A DNA stretch of 64,000 nt, from positions 23,764 through 87,763 of the forward strand of contig NZ_JAIWPE010000014.1 of the NCBI RefSeq assembly GCF_021028955.1. The letters are read 5' to 3'. The translations under genes were made by a program, and so were the position numbers. Positions 53,060 to 61,618 of this stretch are shown here, one piece after another. The notes under the pieces are model-generated. The model ran no database searches, had not been told where the DNA came from, and was given only the letters and a program-made list of their open reading frames with translations. The stretch comes from Salipaludibacillus sp. CUR1. Lineage in GTDB: Bacteria; Bacillota; Bacilli; Bacillales; Salisediminibacteriaceae. Each line of letters begins with the position of its first letter. The first letter of the stretch is position 1.

Positions 53060-54022
53060 ATGCAATCTTCTAAAAGAAACCTGTTATCTCTGTCCGTAGC
53101 AGGGGTAATTGTGCTTGCAGCATGCGGAGAAAATAGTGAGTCTTCCAGCCAGGCTGAATGGGACTCCTTTTCTCCTGAAGAGTTCCCTGACGTTTTTCTG
53201 GCAGGGGAATTTGAACGCACTTATGAGCAGACAAGCAATGAATTCCAGGAAAATGTGTCATATGATGAGTTTCAAAGTCTAGGCGAAGATTTCAGCCGGG
53301 AAGCAGGCACCTTTAAACTTGTTTCTGATATGGAGCTGAACGGGCTAATGGAATATCAGTGGATGAACAGTGATGGTACAAAGGGAATTAGAAGTTACTT
53401 TTCGGAGGATTTTACGATCGAAGGGCTGCGGCTCATGCCACTGGACTCTCCCTTTGAAAGTGAGTCCGTATTCACTGAAAATACATATCGGATGCCGGTT
53501 AATAATAATTGGGTTGTGTTTTGGGGAGGGACGAACGAGCTTGTCAACTACCATTATCCTTATGAAAACCAGCGCTATGCCTATGACCTTGTTGTCAAAA
53601 AAGACGGAAGTACTTTCAGGGGTGATCCTGAAGACAATGAGAGTTACCATGCATTCGAAAAAGTGGTTCTCGCACCAGCGTCAGGAAAAGTGGTGAGTGT
53701 TGAAGACGGAATCCCTGATAACACGCCGCAAATTGAAACAAATGAAGAAGCTCCACTTGGCAATCACGTCATTATCGAACATGGACACGGAGAGTTCAGC
53801 GTAATCGGCCACTGCAGAAAAAACTCTCTGATCGTTTCAGAAGGAGATGAAGTCTTCCCAGGCGACATCATAGGGCTGGCCGGAAATTCAGGAAACTCCA
53901 GTGAACCGCATATTCATTTTCATGTCGCCGATGATGCTGACTGGCAAGAGGCAAAATCGCTGAGGATCCGTTTTAATGACGGCGAAGAGCCGGTCAGAGG
54001 TGATGAAGTAACCGGGTTTTAG
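53060..54022 (+). CDS. M23-family peptidase lipoprotein (LytM-like) with DUF3887-like domain
   Basis: A 320-residue lipoprotein. Signal and lipobox VLAAC give Cys22. Residues ~35-140 form a small alpha/beta domain like DUF3887. The C-terminal ~185-310 is an M23/LytM fold: GNHVIIEHGHGEFSVIGHC, GDIIGLAGNSGNSSEPHIHF with the HIHFHV zinc ligands. The first zinc-ligand His...Asp pair of active enzymes is not obvious, so it may be inactive or unusual. ATG 53060 with AGAGGAGAG upstream is chosen over 52997. Probably acts in the cell wall. Confidence 0.82.
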   Translation: MQSSKRNLLSLSVAGVIVLAACGENSESSSQAEWDSFSPEEFPDVFLAGEFERTYEQTSNEFQENVSYDEFQSLGEDFSREAGTFKLVSDMELNGLMEYQWMNSDGTKGIRSYFSEDFTIEGLRLMPLDSPFESESVFTENTYRMPVNNNWVVFWGGTNELVNYHYPYENQRYAYDLVVKKDGSTFRGDPEDNESYHAFEKVVLAPASGKVVSVEDGIPDNTPQIETNEEAPLGNHVIIEHGHGEFSVIGHCRKNSLIVSEGDEVFPGDIIGLAGNSGNSSEPHIHFHVADDADWQEAKSLRIRFNDGEEPVRGDEVTGF

Positions 54023-54160
54023 TGATTCATCCTGAAAAAATAAGGGTGATAGGAAGAATTAGAGAGTAGGCGGGGGTTAACAGTGTGGTTTTGGGACGGT
54101 TAGCGGATAATCAGGAGCTGTCGTTGGGAAAATTGAGTGTCCGGGTAACAAAATCAGGAG

Positions 54161-54281
54161 TCAATCAGCGAAAAAGCGATTCAATCGGCGAAAATTGAGG
54201 GTCAATCAGCGAAAAGCGGCCTCCTATCAGCGAAAATAGAATTCAATCAGCGAAACCCACCCTTCAATCAGCGAAAATCAC
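54161..54281. repeat. Intergenic tandem repeat TCAATCAGCGAAAA, ~6 copies
   Basis: Copies begin at 54161, 54181, 54202, 54224 (TATCAGCGAAAA), 54243 and 54264, with a 19-22 bp period. The core is AATCAGCGAAAA; the spacers between cores vary. The array lies just upstream of the ABC-2 ATPase gene. It has no ORF with a ribosome site and no palindromic unit. Confidence 0.88.
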
Positions 54282-54299
54282 AAATCCCGGCACCTTCCA

Positions 54300-54308
54300 T
54301 GTTAAAAT
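54300..54308 (+). promoter_or_regulatory. Extended -10 element before the ABC-2 operon
   Basis: TGTTAAAAT is a TG-N-TAAAAT extended -10 right after the repeat array, with a predicted start near 54315. It would make ATG 54307 too early and favour GTG 54334 as the real start. Confidence 0.4.
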
Positions 54309-55119
54309 GCGGGTAGGCATAAAGAAATGGCAGGTGAGACCAATCGAACCTATTTTGGAACTTAAACAGTTATCGAAAACGTTTGGTAAAGAACACGTCT
54401 TAAAAGAAATTGATTTAACGGTATATGAAGGGGAAATTATCGGTTACATCGGTCCTAACGGCGCAGGAAAAAGTACGACTGTGAAAATTATGCTCGGGCT
54501 GATTGAGGAATTTGACGGCAAGGTGAGCATTTTTGGAGAGGATATTTCCAGCGGGGACCATACATACAAGAAAAGAATCGGTTATGTCCCCGAAACAGCG
54601 GATCTGTATGAGAATTTAACAGCTTACGAGTATTTGACTTTTACAGGCGAACTTTACGGCATGGCGCATGAGGAAGCAGACGCCAAGGCGGCAGAGCTGG
54701 CAAAGCTGTTTGGCCTTGAAGAGGTGTACCATTCAAGAATTTCTTCCTTCTCAAAAGGGATGAAACAAAAGGTGCTGCTTATTTCAAGTCTGCTTCATAA
54801 TCCTGACCTGTTATTTTTAGATGAACCATTGAGCGGGCTCGACGCCAACAGTGTCATGATTGTGAAAGAGATACTGGCTAAGCTGGCAGCCGGGGGGAAA
54901 ACTATCTTTTATTCCTCGCACATTATGGAAGTTGTCGAGAAGATCAGCCACCGCATTGTCCTGCTTTCGGACGGCAGGCTTATAGCAGACGGGAGTTTTG
55001 AAGAGCTGAAAGGGCAGAATATGGACGGAACTCTGGAAGAAATTTTTAATGAGTTAACGGGCTTCGATGAACATGAAAACATTGCTGAAAAAGTCGTTGC
55101 CATTGTTCAGGAAGGGTAA
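54307..55119 (+). CDS. ABC-2 type transporter ATPase
   Basis: A 270-residue ATPase (or 261 from GTG 54334). Walker A is GPNGAGKST, Q loop YVPETADLYENLT, signature FSKGMKQKV, Walker B LLFLDEPLSGLD and H loop SSHIMEV, the arrangement of BcrA/NatA-type exporters. The start is uncertain: ATG 54307 has no ribosome site. It is immediately followed by a permease gene (4 bases). The substrate is unknown. Confidence 0.87.
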   Translation: MRVGIKKWQVRPIEPILELKQLSKTFGKEHVLKEIDLTVYEGEIIGYIGPNGAGKSTTVKIMLGLIEEFDGKVSIFGEDISSGDHTYKKRIGYVPETADLYENLTAYEYLTFTGELYGMAHEEADAKAAELAKLFGLEEVYHSRISSFSKGMKQKVLLISSLLHNPDLLFLDEPLSGLDANSVMIVKEILAKLAAGGKTIFYSSHIMEVVEKISHRIVLLSDGRLIADGSFEELKGQNMDGTLEEIFNELTGFDEHENIAEKVVAIVQEG

Positions 55120-55122
55120 AAA

Positions 55123-56724
55123 ATGAAAAATTACCCGTCCTTAAAGATTGTCGATGTATTTAAAGGGGTGTTCCAAAGGTTTGGTGTGGATTATCCGGCG
55201 ATGAGGAGAATCCTGCAAATCAAGCTGACGATGGACCGGCGCAGGATGCCGACTGTGTTTAATGAAGCCGGCAGGCAAAATAAAGATAATGAATCAAACC
55301 AGTTTTTGAAATCCCTGTGGATTTACGCTTTTTTAGGCCTTGTCCTTATTCCATTCATATTAATCAGAGACAGCTATATGCTGCCAATGACACTCGTTTA
55401 CGGGGTGTTAATGTTTTTGCTCATGACGTCAATGATTTCGGACTTTTCCCAGGTGCTGCTCGATATCAGGGATAAGAACATTTTAAATACGAAGCCGGTA
55501 AACAGGAGGACGGTTAATGTGGCAAAAATGGTGCATGTGAGCATTTATATGTTTATTCTCACGGGCACAATTACCGGGATACCGTTACTGGTCAGTCTGC
55601 TCGTGCGCGGGTGGCCGTTTTTCATTGTTTTTCTGGGGCAGATTATTCTTATAGACTTGTTAATAGTCGTGGTGACGGCTCTCTTATATATCCTCGTTTT
55701 AAGATTTTTTGACGGGGAAAAATTGAAGGATATTATTAACTACGTTCAAATCGCTTTATCGTTATCAATAGTGATCGGTTATCAGCTCGTGATCCGCTCG
55801 TTTGAAATTTTCAATCTCGACTTTACGTTTGCACCTCAATGGTGGCAGGCGTTTCTGCCTCCCATCTGGTACGGGGCGCTGTTTGAAACCCTCCTTGGCG
55901 GAAGCCGCGATGTCTATTTAATTGTGTTTTCTATTTTGGCTGTGACCGTCCCGTTCCTGTCAATTTATATATACATTAAAGCGATTCCGTCTTTTGAAAG
56001 AAACCTGGAGAAACTGTCGCATCAGGAGCAGGGGAAGAAAAAGAAGAAAGGGCGTCTTGGCCGGCTTCTTTGTAAAACGAGAGAAGAAGAGATATTTTAT
56101 TATTTTGCCCGGAAAATGATGAAAAACGAACGGCAGTTCAAACTGAAAGTCTATCCTGTATTAGGCCTGTCCTTTGTCATTCCTTTTATTCTTATTTTTA
56201 ACGAGGTGCGCATGAGCTCATTTGAAGAAGTGGCGGCCAGCCGCTATTACTTATCGGTGTATTTTTCAGCTATGATGATCCCGACAGTAATTCTCATGCT
56301 CAGGTACTCTGAGAATTTCAAAGGATCGTGGGTCTACAAAGCACTTCCGGTGACAAACAGAAGCCCAATTTTTAAAGGCACGCTGAAAGCTTTTATAGTG
56401 GCATTATATGTGCCTGTATTTGCTGCCTTAAGCGGCATTTTCATGTTCATTTTTTCCGTAAATATTTTTCCTGATTTAATCGTGGTGTGGCTGGTGTCCA
56501 GCCTGTATGTCTTATTCTGTTTCAAAGTGCTGAACGGAGAGATCATGCCTTTCTCTGAATCGTTCGAAATGGCCCAGCAGGAAACGGGGAAAGTCCTGTT
56601 TTTGTTCGTACCCATCCTGGTGTTATACGGCATTCATTTCTGGGTAGGCGGGCTCACATTCGGCACGCCGGTTTATGGAGCTGTCCTCTTTGTGGCCAAT
56701 ATGGTGCTGTGGAGAAGACTATAG
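55123..56724 (+). CDS. ABC-2 type transporter permease (533 aa)
   Basis: A 533-residue membrane protein. About 12 hydrophobic segments are visible; the first starts near residue 62 after a basic N-terminal stretch, and a cytosolic basic loop (GKKKKKGRLGRL) lies in the middle. It pairs with the ATPase 4 bases upstream, with GAAGGG before ATG. The family is not recognised in detail but resembles large putative ABC exporter permeases of Bacillaceae. It ends at a terminator shared with the convergent gene. Confidence 0.75.
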   Translation: MKNYPSLKIVDVFKGVFQRFGVDYPAMRRILQIKLTMDRRRMPTVFNEAGRQNKDNESNQFLKSLWIYAFLGLVLIPFILIRDSYMLPMTLVYGVLMFLLMTSMISDFSQVLLDIRDKNILNTKPVNRRTVNVAKMVHVSIYMFILTGTITGIPLLVSLLVRGWPFFIVFLGQIILIDLLIVVVTALLYILVLRFFDGEKLKDIINYVQIALSLSIVIGYQLVIRSFEIFNLDFTFAPQWWQAFLPPIWYGALFETLLGGSRDVYLIVFSILAVTVPFLSIYIYIKAIPSFERNLEKLSHQEQGKKKKKGRLGRLLCKTREEEIFYYFARKMMKNERQFKLKVYPVLGLSFVIPFILIFNEVRMSSFEEVAASRYYLSVYFSAMMIPTVILMLRYSENFKGSWVYKALPVTNRSPIFKGTLKAFIVALYVPVFAALSGIFMFIFSVNIFPDLIVVWLVSSLYVLFCFKVLNGEIMPFSESFEMAQQETGKVLFLFVPILVLYGIHFWVGGLTFGTPVYGAVLFVANMVLWRRL

Positions 56725-56731
56725 AAATAAC

Positions 56732-56765
56732 AACGTGCCGGACGATGGTTTCCGGCACGTTTTTC
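56732..56765. terminator. Bidirectional terminator
   Basis: AACGTGCCGGA / TCCGGCACGTT perfect stem with T tract on the plus side, between convergent genes. Confidence 0.88.
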
Positions 56766-57935
56766 TTAATTAACAGGGACGTAGCCTGATTTTTCAATTA
56801 GTTCCTGGCCTTCAGGGGAGAGGATCCAGTCAATTAAGTCATCAACGTGGGGATTGTCACTCCCGGCAGTGACGGCATAGAATTCTGAGGTGATTGGATA
56901 AGTACCATCCCGGATCGTCTCTTTTTCCGGGTAGACCCCTTCAATTTCCAAGTGCTTTATGTCTCCGTTTTGCACCATCTCTGTGGAGAAATAGCGGAAT
57001 GAGTATCCTAAGGCATTGCGGTAATTGTGATAATTGGCCGTTTCAGAAATAATCCCGCCCATGCCGCCGACCACATCTTCCGTAGGAGGTTCCATAAGGG
57101 GGGTGTTACCCATTAAATTTTCAAGAGCCGTCTGGCTTCCGCTGTCGGCTGGGCGCTGAAAAGCGCGTATAGCTTCATCGTTGCCTCCGACTTCCTTCCA
57201 ATTAGCTGTTTCACCGGAGTAAATAGACTGTATGTCTTCAACAGTGAGGCCGGCGACAGGGTTTCTTGAATTAACAAAAAATACGAAGGCTTCTTTTCCA
57301 ATAGGTGTGAGTTCAAGTTCCACTCCATAACGTTCGGCCTGCAGCTCCTGATTTTCTGACGGCCCGGCGGCAAAAATGATATCAGCCTCCCCGCTGATCA
57401 AGCGGTTATAAGCTTCGTCTGTCTTAGTGGAAACAACTTCACTGTGCCGGCCGTATGGATCATAGTTTTTCTCCGGGTAAACCGCCTGGGCAAAAGAGGC
57501 GTACACCGGATAAAGAGCAGTTGCGCCGTCCATCACAGGCAGTTCATCCCCTATTTGAAAGCTTGATTGAGTTTCAAGAACGGCCACGTTGGTCCCTTCT
57601 TCAAATGGCTGGTAGTCATGCAAGTCAACTCCGCGGTCAGTTACCATCTTCAAATTGTCGATATAAGTGTTGTATCCCCAATAGCCGGCAGCCGAGAGTA
57701 CTGCCAGGCTGAAAAAAACGGCAGCGGCAATTTTTAAAACTTTCGGGCGGACCGGGATAAAAAAATAAACGGCTAAATAAATGATCAGAAAGCCGGCAAT
57801 GGCAACAACTAGCGGAGTATAAAAGGCCAACCCTCCAAAAATAGCGGTGAGGAAGGCTGCGATATATCCTCCGAAGATAATAAGTCCTGTGAAGAAAATA
57901 AAGTACACAATTCGAACGCCAATATTGTCCTTCAT
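56766..57935 (-). CDS. Membrane-anchored PstS-like substrate-binding protein
   Basis: A 389-residue protein. Three (perhaps four) helices occupy residues ~5-110 (IVYFIFFTGLIIFGGYIAAF, VVAIAGFLIIYLAVYFF, VLKIAAAVFFSLAVLSAAGY). The rest is a PstS/PBP-like domain: DELPVMDGATALYPVYASFA, ADIIFAAGPS, EAFVFFVNSRNPV, VEDIQSIYSGETANWKEVGG and RPADSGSQTALENLMG (each the family's phosphate-binding form). A tethered binding protein without lipid anchor is unusual, and no ABC permease is adjacent. ATG 57935 follows AAAGG; an upstream frame to 58016 overlaps the DUF4003 gene. Confidence 0.8.
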   Translation of the reverse strand: MKDNIGVRIVYFIFFTGLIIFGGYIAAFLTAIFGGLAFYTPLVVAIAGFLIIYLAVYFFIPVRPKVLKIAAAVFFSLAVLSAAGYWGYNTYIDNLKMVTDRGVDLHDYQPFEEGTNVAVLETQSSFQIGDELPVMDGATALYPVYASFAQAVYPEKNYDPYGRHSEVVSTKTDEAYNRLISGEADIIFAAGPSENQELQAERYGVELELTPIGKEAFVFFVNSRNPVAGLTVEDIQSIYSGETANWKEVGGNDEAIRAFQRPADSGSQTALENLMGNTPLMEPPTEDVVGGMGGIISETANYHNYRNALGYSFRYFSTEMVQNGDIKHLEIEGVYPEKETIRDGTYPITSEFYAVTAGSDNPHVDDLIDWILSPEGQELIEKSGYVPVN

Positions 57936-57963
57936 TTGTTTCAACCTTTCTGCGTCTATTAAA

Positions 57964-58956
57964 TCAGTTGTTGGACCCCGAGGTGGCAGCTGCTGATCCC
58001 CCTGCAAAGGCGGCAATCATGGCTGCCTGCTGTGCCTGGATAATCGTTTCTATTGTTGTGAAAATTCCTGTCTCAACTATGTTATTCTGATCAATTTTTT
58101 CTCTGACAGCGAAATTAGCGGCCATAATCGTATTTAAATCCTTATGCCATTTAAACCACTTGGTCGTGTTCAATTCTTCAGTCAGCTCTTTAATATGGTG
58201 CAAGTCATTTTCGTCAGCATTTACGAGTGCCAGGAGTCCGATTTCAGGGTAGTGCATCGGCTTAATTTTTATTTTTTCCTGCAGGAGTTTATCGCGCATG
58301 TTAAGACACAGGCTTATTAGCTGCTGAGGAGAAAAAGTGTTATCAATTGATAAAATATGGCTTAAAAACTGCAGATCGTTTCCTTTCCGGAAGCCACTCT
58401 GGTTAAGCTCGCGATAGAAGTATTCGACATGGTCCATAAGAGGCTCGACCTCTTTATCGAGCTGGGCTAGCAAAACAGATAAGGGATAATCATTTTTTGA
58501 AGTGATAAAGGGATGGTGAGTCTTCATTCCTTTATGAACGGCAAGAGACCTCTTAATTGAATTTTCGTGAGTACTGTCGTCAGGGTCTCCGGAAAGCATG
58601 ACAAGGGCTGAAATATAAGTGAAAGATCCGCGAGCAAAGCCTCCTTTGACGAGTTTATCATACAGTTCAGTCATTTCTGCGTATTTTTCCTGTGGGTGGT
58701 CGAATCGCTGGAGAAGCATGGCTGCCGTTGTAAATCTTTGGTGCGACCGCATTGTTGAAAAAAGAGAAGATTCTTTTTTGATAAAATCTGCAAGCTCAGT
58801 GAAAGCTTTTAAATCAAATGGGGTGTTTTTTATAACGTAAAAAGAGGCGGCCATCATCAGTATGCGCTGGTCGGGAACGTGCCAGCGGAATTGATTCCGC
58901 AGCTGTTTATAGATATCTTTGTATTGACTGACTTTGTTCATATCCGTTACTTCCAT
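57964..58956 (-). CDS. DUF4003-family protein
   Basis: A 330-residue, mostly helical cytosolic protein. HVPDQRILMMAASFYVIKN (residues ~28-46) is the DUF4003 signature, followed by repeats of helix pairs and a C-terminal Ala/Gly-rich tail (AAMIAAFAGGSAAATSGSNN). The function is unknown. ATG 58956 has GGGAG nine bases upstream; a TTG at 58965 is also in frame. The PstS-like gene follows 28 bases later in the same operon. Confidence 0.78.
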   Translation of the reverse strand: MEVTDMNKVSQYKDIYKQLRNQFRWHVPDQRILMMAASFYVIKNTPFDLKAFTELADFIKKESSLFSTMRSHQRFTTAAMLLQRFDHPQEKYAEMTELYDKLVKGGFARGSFTYISALVMLSGDPDDSTHENSIKRSLAVHKGMKTHHPFITSKNDYPLSVLLAQLDKEVEPLMDHVEYFYRELNQSGFRKGNDLQFLSHILSIDNTFSPQQLISLCLNMRDKLLQEKIKIKPMHYPEIGLLALVNADENDLHHIKELTEELNTTKWFKWHKDLNTIMAANFAVREKIDQNNIVETGIFTTIETIIQAQQAAMIAAFAGGSAAATSGSNN

Positions 58957-59206
58957 TTTTTTCAACTCCCTGAGTTAAGCTTTTTATTACTATGGTTTAC
59001 GGGCGAAAGGGTCTAAAGTTTCCGTTTCATAAATGTATTTTTGAAACTGCTGGTTTTTTAAGTGAAAGGCAGATTTTCCAGTGGAGATGGAAAAGAATGT
59101 GTTTTAAGGAGTGCTGATGGAGTGAATGATATACTGAGAGACATTTACCATCAGCGTTTTTAATGTTAGGCCGGCAATAGAGGGATGATGAAGGAGGATA
59201 AACGGA

Positions 59207-59308
59207 ATGCTTGTTACCATTAACTGGACGGTTATTATAAGTCTTTTTGTTATCGTGATAATTATGATAGCTGGAGTGTCCTATCTTATATGGAGAAGCC
59301 GGAGATAA
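59207..59308 (+). CDS. Tiny single-span membrane protein (33 aa)
   Basis: An ORF of 33 residues (MLVTINWTVIISLFVIVIIM followed by IAGVSYLIWRSRR): one transmembrane helix and a basic C-terminus. AAGGAGG at 59190-59196 stands ten bases before ATG, and a terminator follows after six bases. Such a complete small cassette is probably a real gene. No family is recognised; tiny spore or stress membrane proteins of Bacillus look similar. Confidence 0.6.
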   Translation: MLVTINWTVIISLFVIVIIMIAGVSYLIWRSRR

Positions 59309-59314
59309 GTATTG

Positions 59315-59342
59315 AAAAACGCCCTTTTGAAGGGCGTTTTTT
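59315..59342. terminator. Bidirectional terminator
   Basis: AAAAACGCCCTT / AAGGGCGTTTTT hairpin between the tiny membrane gene and the convergent hydrolase gene. Confidence 0.88.
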
Positions 59343-59346
59343 GAAA

Positions 59347-60231
59347 CTATCCTTCTAAAAGAAACTTCCGTACTTCTTCTGCGAAACGGTCTGGTTCTTC
59401 GTAATGAGGAGTATGGCCGCTGCCGGTGAAAGTGATGATCCGGCCTTTATCAGTGTTCTGTAAAAAGAAGTGGCGGTGAACATCACAGGCTACAGGATCA
59501 TGAAGTCCGTTGATCATCAGCATAGGAACGGAAATACCTGACAGTTTATCAAACAGCGGTTCAAAAATCCTTCCTTCTCGGCGAAGGCGGTTGTAATGAA
59601 TTTCGGAACGATCGTAAAAGTGTTCCCATTCATCCTCTGAATACTTGGATGTATCTGTATGGCTTTCATTATTATAGCGGTAAATCTCCATTCGGCTGTC
59701 TTCCAGGCCGTTGCTTAAGGCCATATAGCCTTCTGTTAATTCGATTGGTTCAGCCTTGGAATCGCGGAGTTTCAAGCACTGCTGGGCCAATTCGTCTTTT
59801 CCGTATTTTAAGGCGAGCGCGGCGGTTTTTGTAAGGAGAGCCCGGCTCGTGACGGTAAAGTCAAACGTAGGTCCTTCAAAGATCACCTTATTTACCGCAT
59901 CCGGATAATGCCAGCTGTAGAGCAGAGCTAAGTAGCCTCCGAATGAGTGGCCGATGACTGACCATTTGGAAATGCGGAGGGTCTGTCTGATTTCTTCACA
60001 GTCCGCAACGATATCCATTAAACCAAATGGCTCGTTGTCTTGAATAACTTCTGAACGGCAGACGCCCCTCTGGTCAAGCATAACGACGTGAAAATTACGG
60101 CCCAGCCTCTGTCCCTGATGCTGGGCAAAATCAAAACAGCTTTCTCCAGGGCCCCCGTGGAGATAGAGAATAGCGTGATCGTTTTCTGTGCCAAATTGTT
60201 CTGTGTAAATTTCTTTTCCGTTGATTATCAA
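59347..60231 (-). CDS. Alpha/beta hydrolase, proline-iminopeptidase-like
   Basis: A 294-residue alpha/beta hydrolase. LYLHGGPGESCFD carries the HGGPG oxyanion motif, DQRGVCRSE follows, the nucleophile elbow is GHSFGGYLA, the acid is in INGLHDPV and the His in FTGSGHTPHYEEP. The HGGPG plus DQRG pattern is typical of proline iminopeptidases (peptidase S33). The actual substrate is not known. TTG 60231 follows GGAGGGATC. Monocistronic. Confidence 0.85.
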   Translation of the reverse strand: MIINGKEIYTEQFGTENDHAILYLHGGPGESCFDFAQHQGQRLGRNFHVVMLDQRGVCRSEVIQDNEPFGLMDIVADCEEIRQTLRISKWSVIGHSFGGYLALLYSWHYPDAVNKVIFEGPTFDFTVTSRALLTKTAALALKYGKDELAQQCLKLRDSKAEPIELTEGYMALSNGLEDSRMEIYRYNNESHTDTSKYSEDEWEHFYDRSEIHYNRLRREGRIFEPLFDKLSGISVPMLMINGLHDPVACDVHRHFFLQNTDKGRIITFTGSGHTPHYEEPDRFAEEVRKFLLEG

Positions 60232-60432
60232 GTGTGATCCCTCCAGTTAATTAGGTTTTTCCAGTGGAAAAAGCAAAATGATCTGGAGGGCCGCGGCAGC
60301 AGCAAGGTTAAAAATTATGTTCGTTTTGAGTCAAATAAAAAACCTCCTCAAAGATCAATATACAAAATATGGTACCATTGATTTGAGAAGATTCAAATAA
60401 TTTGTTGAACTAATAAAATAAACTTTGTATAT

Positions 60433-60455
60433 AAAAACCTGGCGTTTTCCCAGGA
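60433..60455 (-). terminator. Possible terminator after the DUF421 gene
   Basis: On the minus strand CCTGG-GAAAACG-CCAGG followed by TTTTT, 26 bases after the DUF421 stop. The stem is short. Confidence 0.5.
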
Positions 60456-60480
60456 CTTGGCGTTGGGCAGAAACCTGGTG

Positions 60481-61344
60481 TTATTGACTGGTGTATGGAG
60501 ATAAAAGGTCGTCTACCTCGTCCATTTGCTTAGCGCACCACTTATACATTTTTTTGGCTTCGGGGTTTTCTGTATCAAGGGCATACAATGCAAGGTCTGC
60601 CTGGACTTTTTTTATGCTTGCTCCAAGTAAAGGCAGTTCGACAGGCTGCGGCACCTGAACAAGATCATCGTACAAATCAATGGACAGCTGCCCGTATTCG
60701 TCAACTTGAGCAAGAAAAACATTATCCAGATTTGCATTCATTTTGGCTAGTTCTGTATGGAGCCAGTCCCGGCTGAGGCCTCTCGTGGCTAAAGGTTCAT
60801 CAAGGATTTTACCATCCATTACGACTGTTTCGGGCTCTTTAATAGGGGCGACAGTTTTGTTTAACACTTTTGGTGTGATCGGCTGCTGTTCTTTTTTCGT
60901 GAGAATGTTTAATTCGCCATTGCCTTCAAGTACGGCAAATTCCACATCTGCATATTGAAAGACATCTTTTGAACGGAGTTTTTTCAGCAGCTCATCTGTC
61001 GTAAGGCGCTGTTTTTTCATATTATCTTCAAGAATTTTTCCATCTTTAATAATTGGTATCCCGTCGCCTGTCACAAAAGAACGGAAGGCGGCGCTTTTCA
61101 CGTTCAGTAAAGAAGCTCCGACAATTAAGATTCCCCAGACCGCGAGTGCAGTCAGCGGAATTCTGACTGGGACAGCCAGCTGGAAAGATCCAAGGGCAAT
61201 AATAATAGCGACAATCCCCACCAGGCTGAATTCAAAAGGAGAAGACTCTCCAATTGGTTTTCGTACAAAAACTCTCGAAATAACTAATAAAATAACGAAC
61301 CCTGCAAGACTTCTCAGGGCCACTTCCACCCACTGTTCCATCAT
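60481..61344 (-). CDS. DUF421 (YetF/YrbG-like) membrane protein
   Basis: A 287-residue protein with three N-terminal helices (~8-26, 37-57, 61-82), the SPFEFSLVGIVAIIIALGS motif of DUF421, then a cytosolic two-layer domain with KSAAFRSFVTGDGIPIIKDG (in part) and GLSRDWLHTELAKMN. DUF421 genes are frequent companions of SpoVA-type clusters and of spore germination operons. AGGGGGAGC stands before ATG; a DUF1657 gene ends 11 bases upstream. Role in the spore membrane is likely but unproven. Confidence 0.85.
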   Translation of the reverse strand: MMEQWVEVALRSLAGFVILLVISRVFVRKPIGESSPFEFSLVGIVAIIIALGSFQLAVPVRIPLTALAVWGILIVGASLLNVKSAAFRSFVTGDGIPIIKDGKILEDNMKKQRLTTDELLKKLRSKDVFQYADVEFAVLEGNGELNILTKKEQQPITPKVLNKTVAPIKEPETVVMDGKILDEPLATRGLSRDWLHTELAKMNANLDNVFLAQVDEYGQLSIDLYDDLVQVPQPVELPLLGASIKKVQADLALYALDTENPEAKKMYKWCAKQMDEVDDLLSPYTSQ

Positions 61345-61355
61345 ACTGCTCCCCC

Positions 61356-61562
61356 CTATTCTTGTTGGTATTGAGGTTCTTCATTTTCAATCTGCATTTT
61401 TCTCTTCTGAATTTCATTTAGTACAGCTTTCGTTCTTTCGGCGCTTTTAAGGAAAGTTTCCTTCGTCTCCTCGTCTGAACTTTTTGCAGCAAACGTCAAT
61501 AACGTTGCTTCAATCGACTGCAATGAAACGAGTGTCCCTTGCACCTGGCTGCCAACTGACAT
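61356..61562 (-). CDS. DUF1657-family protein (68 aa), copy 1
   Basis: A 68-residue helical protein: VGSQVQGTLVSLQSIEATLLTFAAKSSDE in pieces and KRKMQIENEEPQYQQE at the end. The QGTLxSLxSxEATLxTFAxxS pattern is DUF1657, known from spoVA2mob-type clusters. It ends EEPQYQQE, nearly the same as the second copy. GGAGGTGG lies upstream of ATG. It sits between SpoVAD and DUF421 genes. Confidence 0.85.
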   Translation of the reverse strand: MSVGSQVQGTLVSLQSIEATLLTFAAKSSDEETKETFLKSAERTKAVLNEIQKRKMQIENEEPQYQQE

Positions 61563-61587
61563 ACCGCCACCTCCTTGCTGGGTATTG

Positions 61588-61608
61588 CTGGGGGGTCAGA
61601 CCCCCCAG
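61588..61608. repeat. GGGGTCTGACCCC palindromic element, copy 3
   Basis: CTGGGGGGTCAGACCCCCCAG, a perfect 8-bp stem with a TCAGA centre, located between the SpoVAD and DUF1657 genes where SpoVAEb would usually be. Confidence 0.75.
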
Positions 61609-61618
61609 TTTCTTCCAC

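Noticed and set aside
54161..54281. Possible CRISPR array
   Set aside because: Units are 19-22 bp with 6-9 variable bases, the core is not palindromic and no cas genes are present.
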